Shown here piece after piece: positions 26,640 through 35,836 of a stretch of DNA of 64,000 nucleotides. Source of the stretch: an uncultured Prevotellaceae bacterium (lineage in GTDB: Bacteria > Bacteroidota > Bacteroidia > Bacteroidales > Bacteroidaceae); contig CADCDK010000008.1 in the NCBI GenBank assembly GCA_902800185.1, positions 16,889-80,888 on the forward strand, given 5' to 3'. The notes beneath the pieces were generated by a model that saw nothing but the letters and a program-made list of their open reading frames with translations, did no database searches and was not told where the DNA came from. The stretch's first letter is position 1; each line of letters starts with the position of its first letter. The position numbers were made by a program, and so were the translations under genes.

Positions 26640-28265
26640 ATGAAAAAAAACATAGCAAGCATATTCTCCTTCCTTGGGGAGGGACTGGGTGTCGGACTGC
26701 TCTTTCTCCTCACCGCATGCGGCGGGGCAAGTGTGCCGACACAATATAGCGACAGCAAGCAACTGCCGCAGATTTATCCCGACTATGCGGAAGTGACCAT
26801 ACCCGTCAACATTGCACCGCTCTCCATGGAACTGATGCAGGATGCCGAGGATGCCGTGACACGCTATTCCTTCGGTGAAGACGAGATTGTATGTGGCGGG
26901 AAAAAAGCCATGCCCGACATCGCCGACTGGAAAGAACTGACCGCCAAGGCAAAGGGAAATGCCATACAGGTGGAGGTGTTCGCACAGAACCAAGGACAAT
27001 GGACGCGCTTCAAGCCGTTCAACATCTATGTGTCGCCCGATAGCATCGACCCGTATATCAGCTATCGTCTCATCTCACCTTCCTACGTCACCTACGAGGA
27101 GCTGACCATCAATCAGCGCTCGCTGGAAGACTACTGGGAGGCACCCATCTACGACAACATGCTCTGCGGCGATGAAATCTCAGGACAGTGCATCAACTGC
27201 CATAACTACCAGATGTACGACCCACAGCGTATGCAGTTCCATGCCCGTCAGAAGAATGGTGGCACCGTGGTGATGTACGACGGCAGTATCAAGAAAGTAA
27301 ACATGGTCAACGACTCCATCCTCTCTGCCGGCGTCTATCCCTCATGGCATCCGTGGCTGAAGCTCATCGCCTACTCCACCAACAAGACCATGCAGAGCTT
27401 CCACACCAATGACATCAATAAGATTGAGGTGCTGGACTCCGAGAGTGACCTCATCGTCTATGATGTTGAACACAACGAAGTCATGAACATCGAGAACGAC
27501 CCGCATGAGTTCGAAGTCTATCCGTTCTGGGCACCCGATGGTAAGTATCTATACTACTGCAGTGCCCACTTCGAGTACGAGGCAGACACGGTGAACACTT
27601 CTGAAACCATTGCCCGCGCCCAGGAGATCAAATACAGCCTCTACCGCAAGGCTTTCAACCCCGAGACACGTGAGTTCGGGCCGCGCGAGATGGTGTTCGA
27701 TGCTGCCGCCATGGACAAGAGCGTGACACTGCCCCGCATCTCGCCTGACGGCCGCTGGCTGCTACTCTCGCTCGGTGGCTGGGGCTGCTTCCACATTTGG
27801 CACCGCGATGCAGACTTGTGGCTGATGGATTTACAGGGGGAGCAGGAAGTTAAGGGAGTTAAAGAAGTTAGAGAAGTTAAGGGAGTTAAAGACATCACCA
27901 TGGGTAAAGATGATGGCCAGTGGTCGTCTGTGACATGCCTGTTCCCCATTCGTCCGCTGACAGAGTGTAATAGCGACAATGTGGAGAGCTATCACACCTG
28001 GTCGAGCAACGGCAAATGGATTATATTCTCCTCGCGTCGTGACGACGGAGTCTATACCCGTCCGTTCATCGCCCACATGGAGAATGGCAAGGGAACGAAG
28101 CCCTTCGAGCTTCCTACGGAAGATCCCGACTATCACCGCCAGCTTATGAAGAGCTACAACATTCCTGAATTCATGAAGGGACGAGTCAATTTCACACCTC
28201 AACAGATTGCCGACGTGCTCAAGCAGGACGTTGATCCTGTGGAGTATGTGGAGAAGCTCAAATAG
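26640..28265 (+). CDS. PD40 beta-propeller lipoprotein with a CINCH motif
   Basis: 541 residues from ATG 26640; an upstream in-frame ATG at 26625 would only add five residues before the signal peptide. The lipobox LTAC puts the lipidated Cys at 27. The protein has a CINCH motif at 184-188, the CxxCH form that binds heme covalently in c-type cytochromes, followed by WD40-like PD40 propeller blades (YPSWHPWLKLIAYST, FWAPDGKYLYYCS, RISPDGRWLLLS, WSSNGKWIIFSSRR). Residues 403-417 (EVKGVKEVREVKGVK) are encoded by an in-frame nonamer array and are probably a recent insertion in a loop. It follows the DUF6057 gene and is probably cotranscribed. Function unknown; heme binding is a testable inference. 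The stop overlaps the convergent DUF3298 gene. Confidence 0.75.
   Translation: MKKNIASIFSFLGEGLGVGLLFLLTACGGASVPTQYSDSKQLPQIYPDYAEVTIPVNIAPLSMELMQDAEDAVTRYSFGEDEIVCGGKKAMPDIADWKELTAKAKGNAIQVEVFAQNQGQWTRFKPFNIYVSPDSIDPYISYRLISPSYVTYEELTINQRSLEDYWEAPIYDNMLCGDEISGQCINCHNYQMYDPQRMQFHARQKNGGTVVMYDGSIKKVNMVNDSILSAGVYPSWHPWLKLIAYSTNKTMQSFHTNDINKIEVLDSESDLIVYDVEHNEVMNIENDPHEFEVYPFWAPDGKYLYYCSAHFEYEADTVNTSETIARAQEIKYSLYRKAFNPETREFGPREMVFDAAAMDKSVTLPRISPDGRWLLLSLGGWGCFHIWHRDADLWLMDLQGEQEVKGVKEVREVKGVKDITMGKDDGQWSSVTCLFPIRPLTECNSDNVESYHTWSSNGKWIIFSSRRDDGVYTRPFIAHMENGKGTKPFELPTEDPDYHRQLMKSYNIPEFMKGRVNFTPQQIADVLKQDVDPVEYVEKLK
27846..27890 (+). repeat. In-frame nonamer array inside the beta-propeller gene
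   Basis: Five 9-nt units GAAGTTAAG, GGAGTTAAA, GAAGTTAGA, GAAGTTAAG, GGAGTTAAA, in codon phase. They encode EVK/GVK/EVR triplets. Because the unit is a multiple of three, gain or loss keeps the frame. Confidence 0.94.
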
Positions 28266-29112
28266 ATTCAACCAGTTGCCGACCGGTGACGTTCAGCAGG
28301 GACTTCAGTTTTTTGTAAGGAACAACGAACTGGGGCATGCCAGCGGCATAGGCGGCAATCTCATACTGGTTGTAAAGGAAGCACACACCATCTTTCTGGA
28401 AGATGGGCAAGCACTGCGGCAGAGGAATATAATACTGCGTAGCCTCTCCCTGTAGATACTCAGAAAGCTGCTCTTCGCTGATACGCTCACCATTCTCGGA
28501 GAAGTATTCAACGAGGCCCTGACGGAGAATCTTCTGGAAGTTCTCATCGTAGGGGCTCACAAAGACTTCCCAGCCGATGCGACGACCATCGCTCTTGCGG
28601 AAAGTCTGTCCGTAGTTAACCACACCACCATGGGCACCACCCATGTAGCTCTCCTCATGGAACAGCCATGTGACGAGCCGACTGTTCTCATAGGTCTTCG
28701 TGATCCGCCGATGGTCCATCAGGTTCATCTGTGTTTCCGTTTCTCCTGCTCCATACTCATTCTTGAACGTCTTGACGATGTCCTTCAGGTAAAAGTCGAG
28801 CATGTCCTCGGGGTTCTCCAGCTTGCCCTCGTAGTTTCCACCCATCTGTTCACTTATCCATTCACGGATGCTGTTCACAAGAATAGCGTTATCATCATTG
28901 GCTACAGGGAACTGCATCGTGACCCGATAGTCACCCATGGCATTATTCTGTTCCCCGCTATACTGTTTCGTCAGCAAGGTATCGGCTATCGTCTCTTCCA
29001 CCACGGCAGTACTATCGCCGTTGACGGGGATGGTGTTATTGGTTTTCTTCTCGTTGCAGCCCGTCAAGAAAGCACAGAGAACACAGAGTGTGCAAAGAAT
29101 ATTATTTTTCAT
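28258..29112 (-). CDS. DUF3298/RsiV-like lipoprotein
   Basis: 284 residues from ATG 29112; the frame is open to 29133 but the signal peptide starts at MKNNILCTLCVLCAFLTGC, with lipidated Cys 19. A DUF4163-like segment (YRVTMQFPVANDDNAILVNSIREWISEQ) precedes a DUF3298 domain with SYMGGAHGGVVNYGQTFRKSDGRRIGWEVF, the strongest family block. Similar domains occur in the anti-sigma factor RsiV, which binds lysozyme, and in many envelope proteins of unknown role. Its last 8 nt overlap the end of the convergent lipoprotein gene. Confidence 0.8.
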   Translation of the reverse strand: MKNNILCTLCVLCAFLTGCNEKKTNNTIPVNGDSTAVVEETIADTLLTKQYSGEQNNAMGDYRVTMQFPVANDDNAILVNSIREWISEQMGGNYEGKLENPEDMLDFYLKDIVKTFKNEYGAGETETQMNLMDHRRITKTYENSRLVTWLFHEESYMGGAHGGVVNYGQTFRKSDGRRIGWEVFVSPYDENFQKILRQGLVEYFSENGERISEEQLSEYLQGEATQYYIPLPQCLPIFQKDGVCFLYNQYEIAAYAAGMPQFVVPYKKLKSLLNVTGRQLVESI

Positions 29113-29144
29113 CTTACCTTTTTTACTTTTCACAATATAGATTT

Positions 29145-29182
29145 CCTTTGGAAGCTCCCTCGAGACGGGGAACCTCCAAAGG
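29145..29182 (-). terminator. Hairpin downstream of fumarase
   Basis: CCTTTGGA (29145-29152) and TCCAAAGG (29175-29182) pair, with TCCC/GGGA inside. It lies between the fumarase stop and the DUF3298 start. There is no T-run on either side, so it may slow or process the transcript rather than terminate it. Confidence 0.45.
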
Positions 29183-29207
29183 CATCAACAATGTTATCTT
29201 GTATCAA

Positions 29208-30851
29208 TTACTTGGCGCAGGGAGTCCACGGCTTCAGCTGCTGGAAGAAGTCGTTGCCCTTGTCGTCAACAAGGATGAAGGCGGGGAAGTCCTCCACACG
29301 AATCTTCCATACGGCTTCCATGCCGAGTTCGGGATATTCCACGCACTCGATGCTCTTGATGCTGGACTGTGAAAGCACTGCTGCCACACCACCAATAGAG
29401 CCCAGATAGAATCCGCCATGCTTCTTGCAGGCATCGGTAACAGCCTGAGAGCGGTTGCCCTTGGCAATCATCACGAGGCTGGCACCATGGCTCTGGAACT
29501 CATCAACATACGGATCCATACGGTTAGCCGTGGTCGGTCCCATCGAGCCGCAGGGATAGCCAGCGGGAGTCTTGGCAGGTCCGGCATAGAGTACGGGATG
29601 ATCCTTGAAGTACTGGGGCAGTCCCTCGCCTGCATCAAGACGTGCCTTGAGCTTGGCATGGGCAATGTCGCGGGCAACAATGATGGTTCCCTTCAGGTTG
29701 ACACGGGTAGAGACAGGATACTTGGTGAGTTCCTGACGGACAGAGTCGATACCCTTGTCGAGGTCAATCTCAATGGTATTCTGTCCCTCTCCTGCCTTTG
29801 CATACTCGGCAGGAATCAACTCAGCAGGATTAGAATCCATCTTCTCAAGCCAAACACCCTGTGCATTGATCTTTGCCTTGATGTTACGGTCAGCGGAACA
29901 GCTGACACCCATACCGATGGGACAAGAGGCACCATGGCGCGGCAGACGAATCACACGGATGTCGTGAGCCAGATGCTTACCGCCAAACTGTGCACCAAGT
30001 CCGATGCGGTGCGCTTCCTTCAACAGCTTCTCCTCGAGGTCGATGTCGCGGAAGGCACGTCCCGTCTCGTCGCCCGTGGTGGGCAGAGAGTCGTAGTACT
30101 TAATGGAAGCGAGCTTCACGGTGAGCAGGTTCTTCTCTGCCGACGTGCCACCAATGACAAAGGCGATGTGGTAAGGTGGACAAGCTGCGGTTCCGAGACT
30201 CTTCATCTTCTCCACGAGGAAGGGAAGCAGCGTTCCCTCGTTCTGAATCGTAGCTTTGGTCATCGGGTAGAAATAGGTCTTATTGGCAGAGCCGCCACCC
30301 TTGGCAACCATCACGAAACGATACTCTGCACCTTCTGTAGCCTCGATGTCAATCTGGGCAGGAAGATTGCAGCGGGTGTTCACCTCGTCGTACATGTTGA
30401 GCGGGGCGTTCTGCGAATAGCGAAGATTGTCCTCGGTGAAGGTGTTATAGACACCACGTGACAGAGCTTCTTCATCTTCGAAGCCTGTCCACACCTGCTG
30501 TCCCTTCTCACCATGGATAATAGCCGTACCCGTGTCCTGACAGAAAGGCAGGATACCCTTACAGGCCGTCTCCGCATTACGCAGGAACTGCAAGGCTACA
30601 TACTTGTCATTCTCACTGGCCTCGGGGTCGTTCAGGATAGCTGCCACCTGCAGGTTGTGCTCACGGCGCAGCATGAACTCCACGTCATGGAATGCCTGCT
30701 GAGCCAACAAGGTGAGAGCCTCGGGCGATACCTTGACAATCTGCTTGCCTTCGAACTCGGCGGTGGTTACGCCTTCTGTTGTCAACAGACGATACTCTGT
30801 TGTGTCTTTTCCCATCTGGAACATGGGAGCATACTTAAATTCAGGTTTCAT
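29208..30851 (-). CDS. Class I (iron-sulfur) fumarate hydratase
   Basis: 547 residues, the single-chain FumA/FumB type. It interconverts fumarate and malate using an oxygen-sensitive 4Fe-4S cluster; in Prevotella it serves the reductive branch to succinate. Cluster cysteines are in [15 protein letters not shown] (about 101), [20 protein letters not shown] (about 220) and the block [16 protein letters not shown] (about 310-320). The C-terminal swivel domain carries [16 protein letters not shown]. Length and motifs are standard. Its upstream region toward the M16 gene is largely a nonamer array. It is fumA-like; I leave the symbol open because fumA and fumB cannot be told apart here. Confidence 0.94.
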   Translation of the reverse strand: MKPEFKYAPMFQMGKDTTEYRLLTTEGVTTAEFEGKQIVKVSPEALTLLAQQAFHDVEFMLRREHNLQVAAILNDPEASENDKYVALQFLRNAETACKGILPFCQDTGTAIIHGEKGQQVWTGFEDEEALSRGVYNTFTEDNLRYSQNAPLNMYDEVNTRCNLPAQIDIEATEGAEYRFVMVAKGGGSANKTYFYPMTKATIQNEGTLLPFLVEKMKSLGTAACPPYHIAFVIGGTSAEKNLLTVKLASIKYYDSLPTTGDETGRAFRDIDLEEKLLKEAHRIGLGAQFGGKHLAHDIRVIRLPRHGASCPIGMGVSCSADRNIKAKINAQGVWLEKMDSNPAELIPAEYAKAGEGQNTIEIDLDKGIDSVRQELTKYPVSTRVNLKGTIIVARDIAHAKLKARLDAGEGLPQYFKDHPVLYAGPAKTPAGYPCGSMGPTTANRMDPYVDEFQSHGASLVMIAKGNRSQAVTDACKKHGGFYLGSIGGVAAVLSQSSIKSIECVEYPELGMEAVWKIRVEDFPAFILVDDKGNDFFQQLKPWTPCAK

Positions 30852-30881
30852 AGATTCTTGATTTATTTGTGAATTAATTTG

Positions 30882-30971
30882 GGTCTTATGAGTCCTATGA
30901 GTCTTATGAGTCCTATGAGTCCTATGGGACCTATGGGGCCTATGGGTCTTATAGGGCCTATGAGTCCTATG
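30882..30971 (-). repeat. Nonamer array between the M16 peptidase and fumarase
   Basis: Ten 9-nt units; on the coding (minus) strand they read CATAGGACT, CATAGGCCC, TATAAGACC, CATAGGTCC, CATAAGACT and variants. The array begins 3 nt after the M16 stop codon and ends 30 nt before the fumarase start. It has the same sense-strand motif as 20150-20230. Confidence 0.94.
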
Positions 30972-30974
30972 GGA

Positions 30975-33908
30975 TTAATAGCCAAAGGCTTCCTCCAAGG
31001 AAACTCGGCGGATGGGAGCGGAAGTGAGCTTCTGCAATTCTTCGAGATTCAGTTCCTGCTCATCACCCAGAATCAGATAGCGATAGGACTTCCCTGCCAT
31101 CTGTCGCTGTTCAAAGTCAACAATGTCTTGCAACTGCAGCGAGGGCAGATCCTGGAAGATGCGCTGATTGAGGTCATAGTCAATGCCAAGCTTCTTGGCC
31201 TGCAGATAGGCGTTGAAGACCCCGAACTTGGTGGTACGGGAAGTTGAGAGCTGCTTGGTGAGTGACTCCTTGGCTATCTGGAAGGCTCCCTGGCTCTGTG
31301 GCAGACTGTCAAGAATGTGGTGGAACTCACGCACGCAGTCCATCATCTTGTCATTCTGCGTGATGATATGGGTGAAGTAGTTCTCGGAACGACCTTTCAC
31401 CGAGGGACGCAGATAATAGGCTGCGGCATTGTAGGCCAGACCACGTGCCTCACGCAGTTCCTGGAAGACGATGCCGTTCATGCCGGAACCGAAATACTCA
31501 TTGAAGAGTGCCTGTACTGCCGCACGCTCCGGATTCCACTGAGATCCGTCATTGTGATACATGCGCATATAGATGTTCTTGGCATCATAAGGCGCAATCC
31601 ATATTTCGTTCTGCGTAGCAGTCTGCTTGAGATAAGGTCTCCCTTCGACTGCCGCCATTCGCTTGCCGGGCACCTGATGGTACTTGGACAGCACGGCATC
31701 CAAAGACTCCTGCGACTGCGGACCGTAATACAGGACTGTATGCTCGTAGTTGAAGAGCTGTCTCATGAGGGAAATGAGCTCCTGTGGCTTGGTCTCCCGC
31801 AGCTGCTGTTCGTTCATCACATTACGTGTACTGTTGTACTCGCCAAAGATGCCATAGGAGCAGAGAGCGCTATAGCAGCTTCCCTGATCCTGCTTGCTGT
31901 CAGAACGATTTTTCAAAATCAGCTCCACCATCTGCTCATAGGCATCCTGATCGGGCTGTGCGTTGCGCAACTGATCCTCCAGTCGCTGCAGGGCGGGCAC
32001 CATATTCTCGTCCAGTCCGCTCAAGGTGATGGTGATATGGTCATCATCAACATCGACGCTGTAGCTGCATGCCAACTGATAGAACTTCTGCTTCTGCTGG
32101 ATGGCATCGAACTTCTTCGTGCCAAGATATTCCAGATAGTCGGCTGCTACCTCATAGCGCTTGTCTGCCTCGGTCCCGAAGTCGTAGCGGAAAGCCAGCG
32201 TAAAGAGGCCGTTCTCATCATTCTTCTTATAGAGCAAGGGGAGTTTCTTCTTGGTCTCTGTCACCGTAAGATCCTTTTGGAAATCAACGAAACGCGGATG
32301 GATGGGCTCCACCTGGGTGTTCTGCACCTCACGCACGAAGTCGCTCACCAAGTCACGGTTGGTGGGAATCGGTGTGATAGCGGGCTTGTCAATCTTCTTC
32401 TGCGTGGAATCAACACCCTGTTGCTTGTAAACGGTGACATAGTTATCGGCAAAGAAACGGTTGGCGAAATCAACGATCTGCCGTTTGGTCATGCGCTCCA
32501 TACGATGGATACGCTCTACCTGATCCTCCCACTTCACACCATTGATGAAAGCATCAACAAAAGCCGATGCACGTCGATAGTTGCTTTCCAGAGAGCGGAA
32601 GTGTTCGAGTTTCTTGTTGTTGATGACGCTGGGCAACAGGTCATCAGAGAACTCACCCTTTTTCAGCTTCTCGATTTCACCAAGCAAGAGTTCCCTCACT
32701 TCGTTGAGCGTCTGCTCCTGCTTGGGCACTCCACCCAAGATAAAGAGGGAATAGTCAGCCAACGTCTCACTTCCACCATACGCCTCCATCACCTTCATTG
32801 TCTGATTGAGATCGAGGTCCAACAGTCCTGCCTGGCCGTTTGACAGCATGTCTGCTATCACGTCGAGGGTGTCGTTCTGGAAAGAGGCCGCTTTCTCGGC
32901 ACGCCATCCCAGCCACACCATGGCCGCCTCCTGTCCGACAACGGTTGTATCCTGCGGAGAAGTGATAGGTTTTAGCGCGGGGAATTGCGGCTGCTGGAGC
33001 GGACGGATAATTCCATCGACACCCACAGAGGGCTTCCACTGGCCGAAGTATTTGTCGATGACGGCAATCACCTCGTCAGGATTGAAGTCGCCCGCCATGC
33101 AGATGGCCACGTTATTGGGGACATAGTAGTGCTGGAAGTAGTTCTTGATGTTGACAATCGAAGGATTCTTCAAATGCTCCTGTGTACCGATGGTGGTCTG
33201 TGTACCGTAAGGATGAGCTGGGAACAACTTGGCAAAGATAGCGTCATAGAGTTTGTTCATGTCTCTGGAGAGTCCGATATTGTACTCCTCATAGACAGCC
33301 TCCAGTTCGGTATGAAAGCCACGAATGACCATGTTCTGAAAACGATCTGACTGGATCCTTGCCCAATTCTCCACCTCATTGGAGGGAATGTTCTCGGTGT
33401 AGCAGGTCACGTCATGCGAGGTATAGGCATTGGTACCTTCAGCACCGATGACCGCCATGAGCTTGTCGTACTCATTGGGAATGAAGTACTGTGCTGCCAA
33501 CTGACTGACAGAGTCTATCTCATGGTATGCCTGACGACGCTCATCGGGGTCTGTGAGCTGTCGATAACGCTCATAGCGCTGTTCGATGTCCCCAAGAAGA
33601 GGAGCCTCCTTTGCCATATCGGTTGTTCCGAAATGGCTGGTACCTTTGAACATGAGGTGTTCCAGATAGTGGGCCAGTCCCGTTGTCTCAGCAGGATCGT
33701 TACGCGACCCTGTACGCACGGCAATGTAAGTCTGAATGCGTGGCTTCTCACTGTTGACCGACAGATAGACCTTCAGTCCGTTATCGAGGGTGTAGATGCG
33801 TGTTTTCATCTCGTCGCCTTTCACCGTCTCGAACTTGTATTCGTTGGCAGATGCCGTCAGGCCTGACAACAAGAGCAACGCAACGACAATCTTTCTCATC
33901 ATTTTCAT
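30975..33908 (-). CDS. Periplasmic M16-family (insulinase-like) zinc metallopeptidase
   Basis: 977 residues with a signal peptide (MMRKIVVALLLLSGLTASA). Two M16 halves follow. The first has the inverted zinc motif HYLEH near 83-87 and the downstream Glu region EAVYEEYNIGLSRDMNK near 208; the second, inactive-type half ends with YFGSGMNGIVFQELREARGLAYNAAAYY. Single-chain M16 peptidases of this size, closing around peptide substrates, are general periplasmic oligopeptide-degrading enzymes in Bacteroidales. Together with DUF4954 and hflX it forms a minus-strand run with short gaps (30 and 41 nt). Confidence 0.93.
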   Translation of the reverse strand: MKMMRKIVVALLLLSGLTASANEYKFETVKGDEMKTRIYTLDNGLKVYLSVNSEKPRIQTYIAVRTGSRNDPAETTGLAHYLEHLMFKGTSHFGTTDMAKEAPLLGDIEQRYERYRQLTDPDERRQAYHEIDSVSQLAAQYFIPNEYDKLMAVIGAEGTNAYTSHDVTCYTENIPSNEVENWARIQSDRFQNMVIRGFHTELEAVYEEYNIGLSRDMNKLYDAIFAKLFPAHPYGTQTTIGTQEHLKNPSIVNIKNYFQHYYVPNNVAICMAGDFNPDEVIAVIDKYFGQWKPSVGVDGIIRPLQQPQFPALKPITSPQDTTVVGQEAAMVWLGWRAEKAASFQNDTLDVIADMLSNGQAGLLDLDLNQTMKVMEAYGGSETLADYSLFILGGVPKQEQTLNEVRELLLGEIEKLKKGEFSDDLLPSVINNKKLEHFRSLESNYRRASAFVDAFINGVKWEDQVERIHRMERMTKRQIVDFANRFFADNYVTVYKQQGVDSTQKKIDKPAITPIPTNRDLVSDFVREVQNTQVEPIHPRFVDFQKDLTVTETKKKLPLLYKKNDENGLFTLAFRYDFGTEADKRYEVAADYLEYLGTKKFDAIQQKQKFYQLACSYSVDVDDDHITITLSGLDENMVPALQRLEDQLRNAQPDQDAYEQMVELILKNRSDSKQDQGSCYSALCSYGIFGEYNSTRNVMNEQQLRETKPQELISLMRQLFNYEHTVLYYGPQSQESLDAVLSKYHQVPGKRMAAVEGRPYLKQTATQNEIWIAPYDAKNIYMRMYHNDGSQWNPERAAVQALFNEYFGSGMNGIVFQELREARGLAYNAAAYYLRPSVKGRSENYFTHIITQNDKMMDCVREFHHILDSLPQSQGAFQIAKESLTKQLSTSRTTKFGVFNAYLQAKKLGIDYDLNQRIFQDLPSLQLQDIVDFEQRQMAGKSYRYLILGDEQELNLEELQKLTSAPIRRVSLEEAFGY

Positions 33909-33938
33909 TCCGCTTGTCTTACCTTCTTATTAGTGTTC

Positions 33939-35795
33939 TTACATGTACAACTTCTGGTTCTCGAAGTCCACCTCACGGTCGAGCTGTGCGAGGAAGTCCT
34001 CATAGACATCCCTCTCGATATCGCCTTGCGAGAACTCTTTATCTGCATCCTTGCGAATCTCGGCAATCCACGCACGGCGAGCGGTGATATAGTCGGCTTT
34101 CACCTGCTCAGCAGCCTGCGGTGTGAGCTCCTCAATTCCGTAGTACTCACAGATCATTCGGTAGGTCCAAGCCCAGCGATATTCAGAGTAGTTTTCATTG
34201 ATTTCCTTGAAGCGATCGAGTACGTCAGCAACGGTCTCCACCTCTCCGCTGATGATGTCGTTGATGAGTCGCTGCTCCTCACTCTCAGGCAGTAGCAGTC
34301 CTGAAAGGTCGGTCCAGTTGCCTACGCCAGTAAATGACTGCGGTTTCTCGAGCGCATGACGCTTCAGTACGGCACCCATATAGATTCGCAGGGCAATATC
34401 GTAGTACTTGATTCCCTTCATGAGCGAGGAGTTCTTGATGACGTATTCGTGGTAGTTGTACTCTGACACACTGTCGCCCGAAGCATCACGCAAGGTCTCC
34501 AGGATTTTCTTTCCACGCAGGATCTCACCTACTGAGAAGGGAGAGAGCCAGTCGAAGTTCACAATACTCTTCAGGGAGTCCTTGGCACGCTTGTCGCGTT
34601 TGGGCCACTTGCGGATGTCACGATAGAGACCTGACGTTGTGAGGTTGCGCCCGGGAACCAGATACATGGTGTCTCCATAGGCAATGAGGTAAGAGAAAGG
34701 AAGGTCGCGCGTATCGGGATGATACATCAGCTTGCCAAACAGCACGCTGAAGGTTCCGATATGGGCTGGCATCAAGAGGTAGGCACCACTTGCCGTCTTC
34801 GAGCCTCTTTCGAGTGTTCCATAGTGCATCGGCCCTAACTTGTAGGCATGATTGGAGAAGTTAGTGGCACTACCGGCATTGTAGAACGAGAATCTTCCGC
34901 CAATGAGCAGTGAGCTTTTGTGGTGTGAGGCACTGAATGGGCCACAGAATGCGGCGCAAGCCTCTCCGTTTGACATATAGCTATTGGCAAAGAACACGCT
35001 CTGTGCGGCAGTAAAGCCATTGGATATCTGACAAGCCTCGCCTACGAAGCAGTCTTGCATCTTGACGGAATTAATGATGCTCGATCCATCGGAGATGATG
35101 GAGTTCTCGCAGATGACACCCGTTCCGATATAGACGGTATTGGTGGGAGAAGAGCTGATGGTACAGTCGCTCAGTCGCGAGGCACCGCTAATCTCACAGC
35201 CGTCGTAGATGACGGTATTGGTGATTTCCTTGGTATTGACAATCTTCACGCCGTCTCCCACAGAACCGCGGTCGGGCTGCGTGCGCTCAATCTCCTCGTT
35301 GATGAGCCGGCGGATGGCATCCTTCAGCGGACGGTTGCCGAAGTGCTTCACCATGAAGTCAGCAAACTGGCTGTTGATTTCCTTGAAGAGGATGATGTTT
35401 CCGTCACCCACCTCGTTAAGCACCGAGATGAGATTGCCCTCACCATAGGTGGCTCCCTCTGTGGTCTCCATCGTACACACATTGGAAATATAGCAGTCGT
35501 TTCCAATCGTGTAGTTATTGATGTAGCCGGAGATATTCTCTATCAGGCAGTTGTCACCGATAGTAACATTGCGCAGGGTGGCATTGTTGATACCCGAATG
35601 CTTGACAAATCCCTTGCTCACCTCCACCTGCTTCTCGAAGTTTCCCAGCTGGATGTCACCATAGAACATGACGCGATGGAAGTAATTCGGACGGAAGTTC
35701 TCAGCGACTGTCACACGGTTCCAGTCTTCTGCCCAGCAACTGTTGTTCTCAAGAACAGTTATTTCATTTTCTGTTAATGCTCTGTAATCGTACAT
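33939..35795 (-). CDS. DUF4954 protein with left-handed beta-helix
   Basis: 618 residues. Residues about 60-330 are a long run of hexapeptide-like turns (NATLRNVTIGDNCLIENISGY, NTVIYDGCEISG, SIINSVKMQDCFVGEACQIS), the mark of a left-handed parallel beta-helix as in sugar-nucleotide acyltransferases and pyrophosphorylases. The rest is helical. Bacteroidales genomes carry one copy, named DUF4954; no function is known to me. No signal peptide, so cytoplasmic. Position between an M16 peptidase and hflX does not suggest a pathway. Confidence 0.82.
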   Translation of the reverse strand: MYDYRALTENEITVLENNSCWAEDWNRVTVAENFRPNYFHRVMFYGDIQLGNFEKQVEVSKGFVKHSGINNATLRNVTIGDNCLIENISGYINNYTIGNDCYISNVCTMETTEGATYGEGNLISVLNEVGDGNIILFKEINSQFADFMVKHFGNRPLKDAIRRLINEEIERTQPDRGSVGDGVKIVNTKEITNTVIYDGCEISGASRLSDCTISSSPTNTVYIGTGVICENSIISDGSSIINSVKMQDCFVGEACQISNGFTAAQSVFFANSYMSNGEACAAFCGPFSASHHKSSLLIGGRFSFYNAGSATNFSNHAYKLGPMHYGTLERGSKTASGAYLLMPAHIGTFSVLFGKLMYHPDTRDLPFSYLIAYGDTMYLVPGRNLTTSGLYRDIRKWPKRDKRAKDSLKSIVNFDWLSPFSVGEILRGKKILETLRDASGDSVSEYNYHEYVIKNSSLMKGIKYYDIALRIYMGAVLKRHALEKPQSFTGVGNWTDLSGLLLPESEEQRLINDIISGEVETVADVLDRFKEINENYSEYRWAWTYRMICEYYGIEELTPQAAEQVKADYITARRAWIAEIRKDADKEFSQGDIERDVYEDFLAQLDREVDFENQKLYM

Positions 35796-35836
35796 GTTTG
35801 TTTCGTTTTTAATTTGTTTGTTTTATGTTTTATTTC

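Noticed and set aside
31317-32843. 508-codon plus-strand frame, and other long antisense frames (14691-15824 minus, 29418-30461 plus, 39810-40436 minus)
   Set aside because: They lie opposite well-supported genes (M16 peptidase, secreted protein, fumarase, NagB/PIG-L fusion), lack family motifs and follow from codon bias of the true strand.
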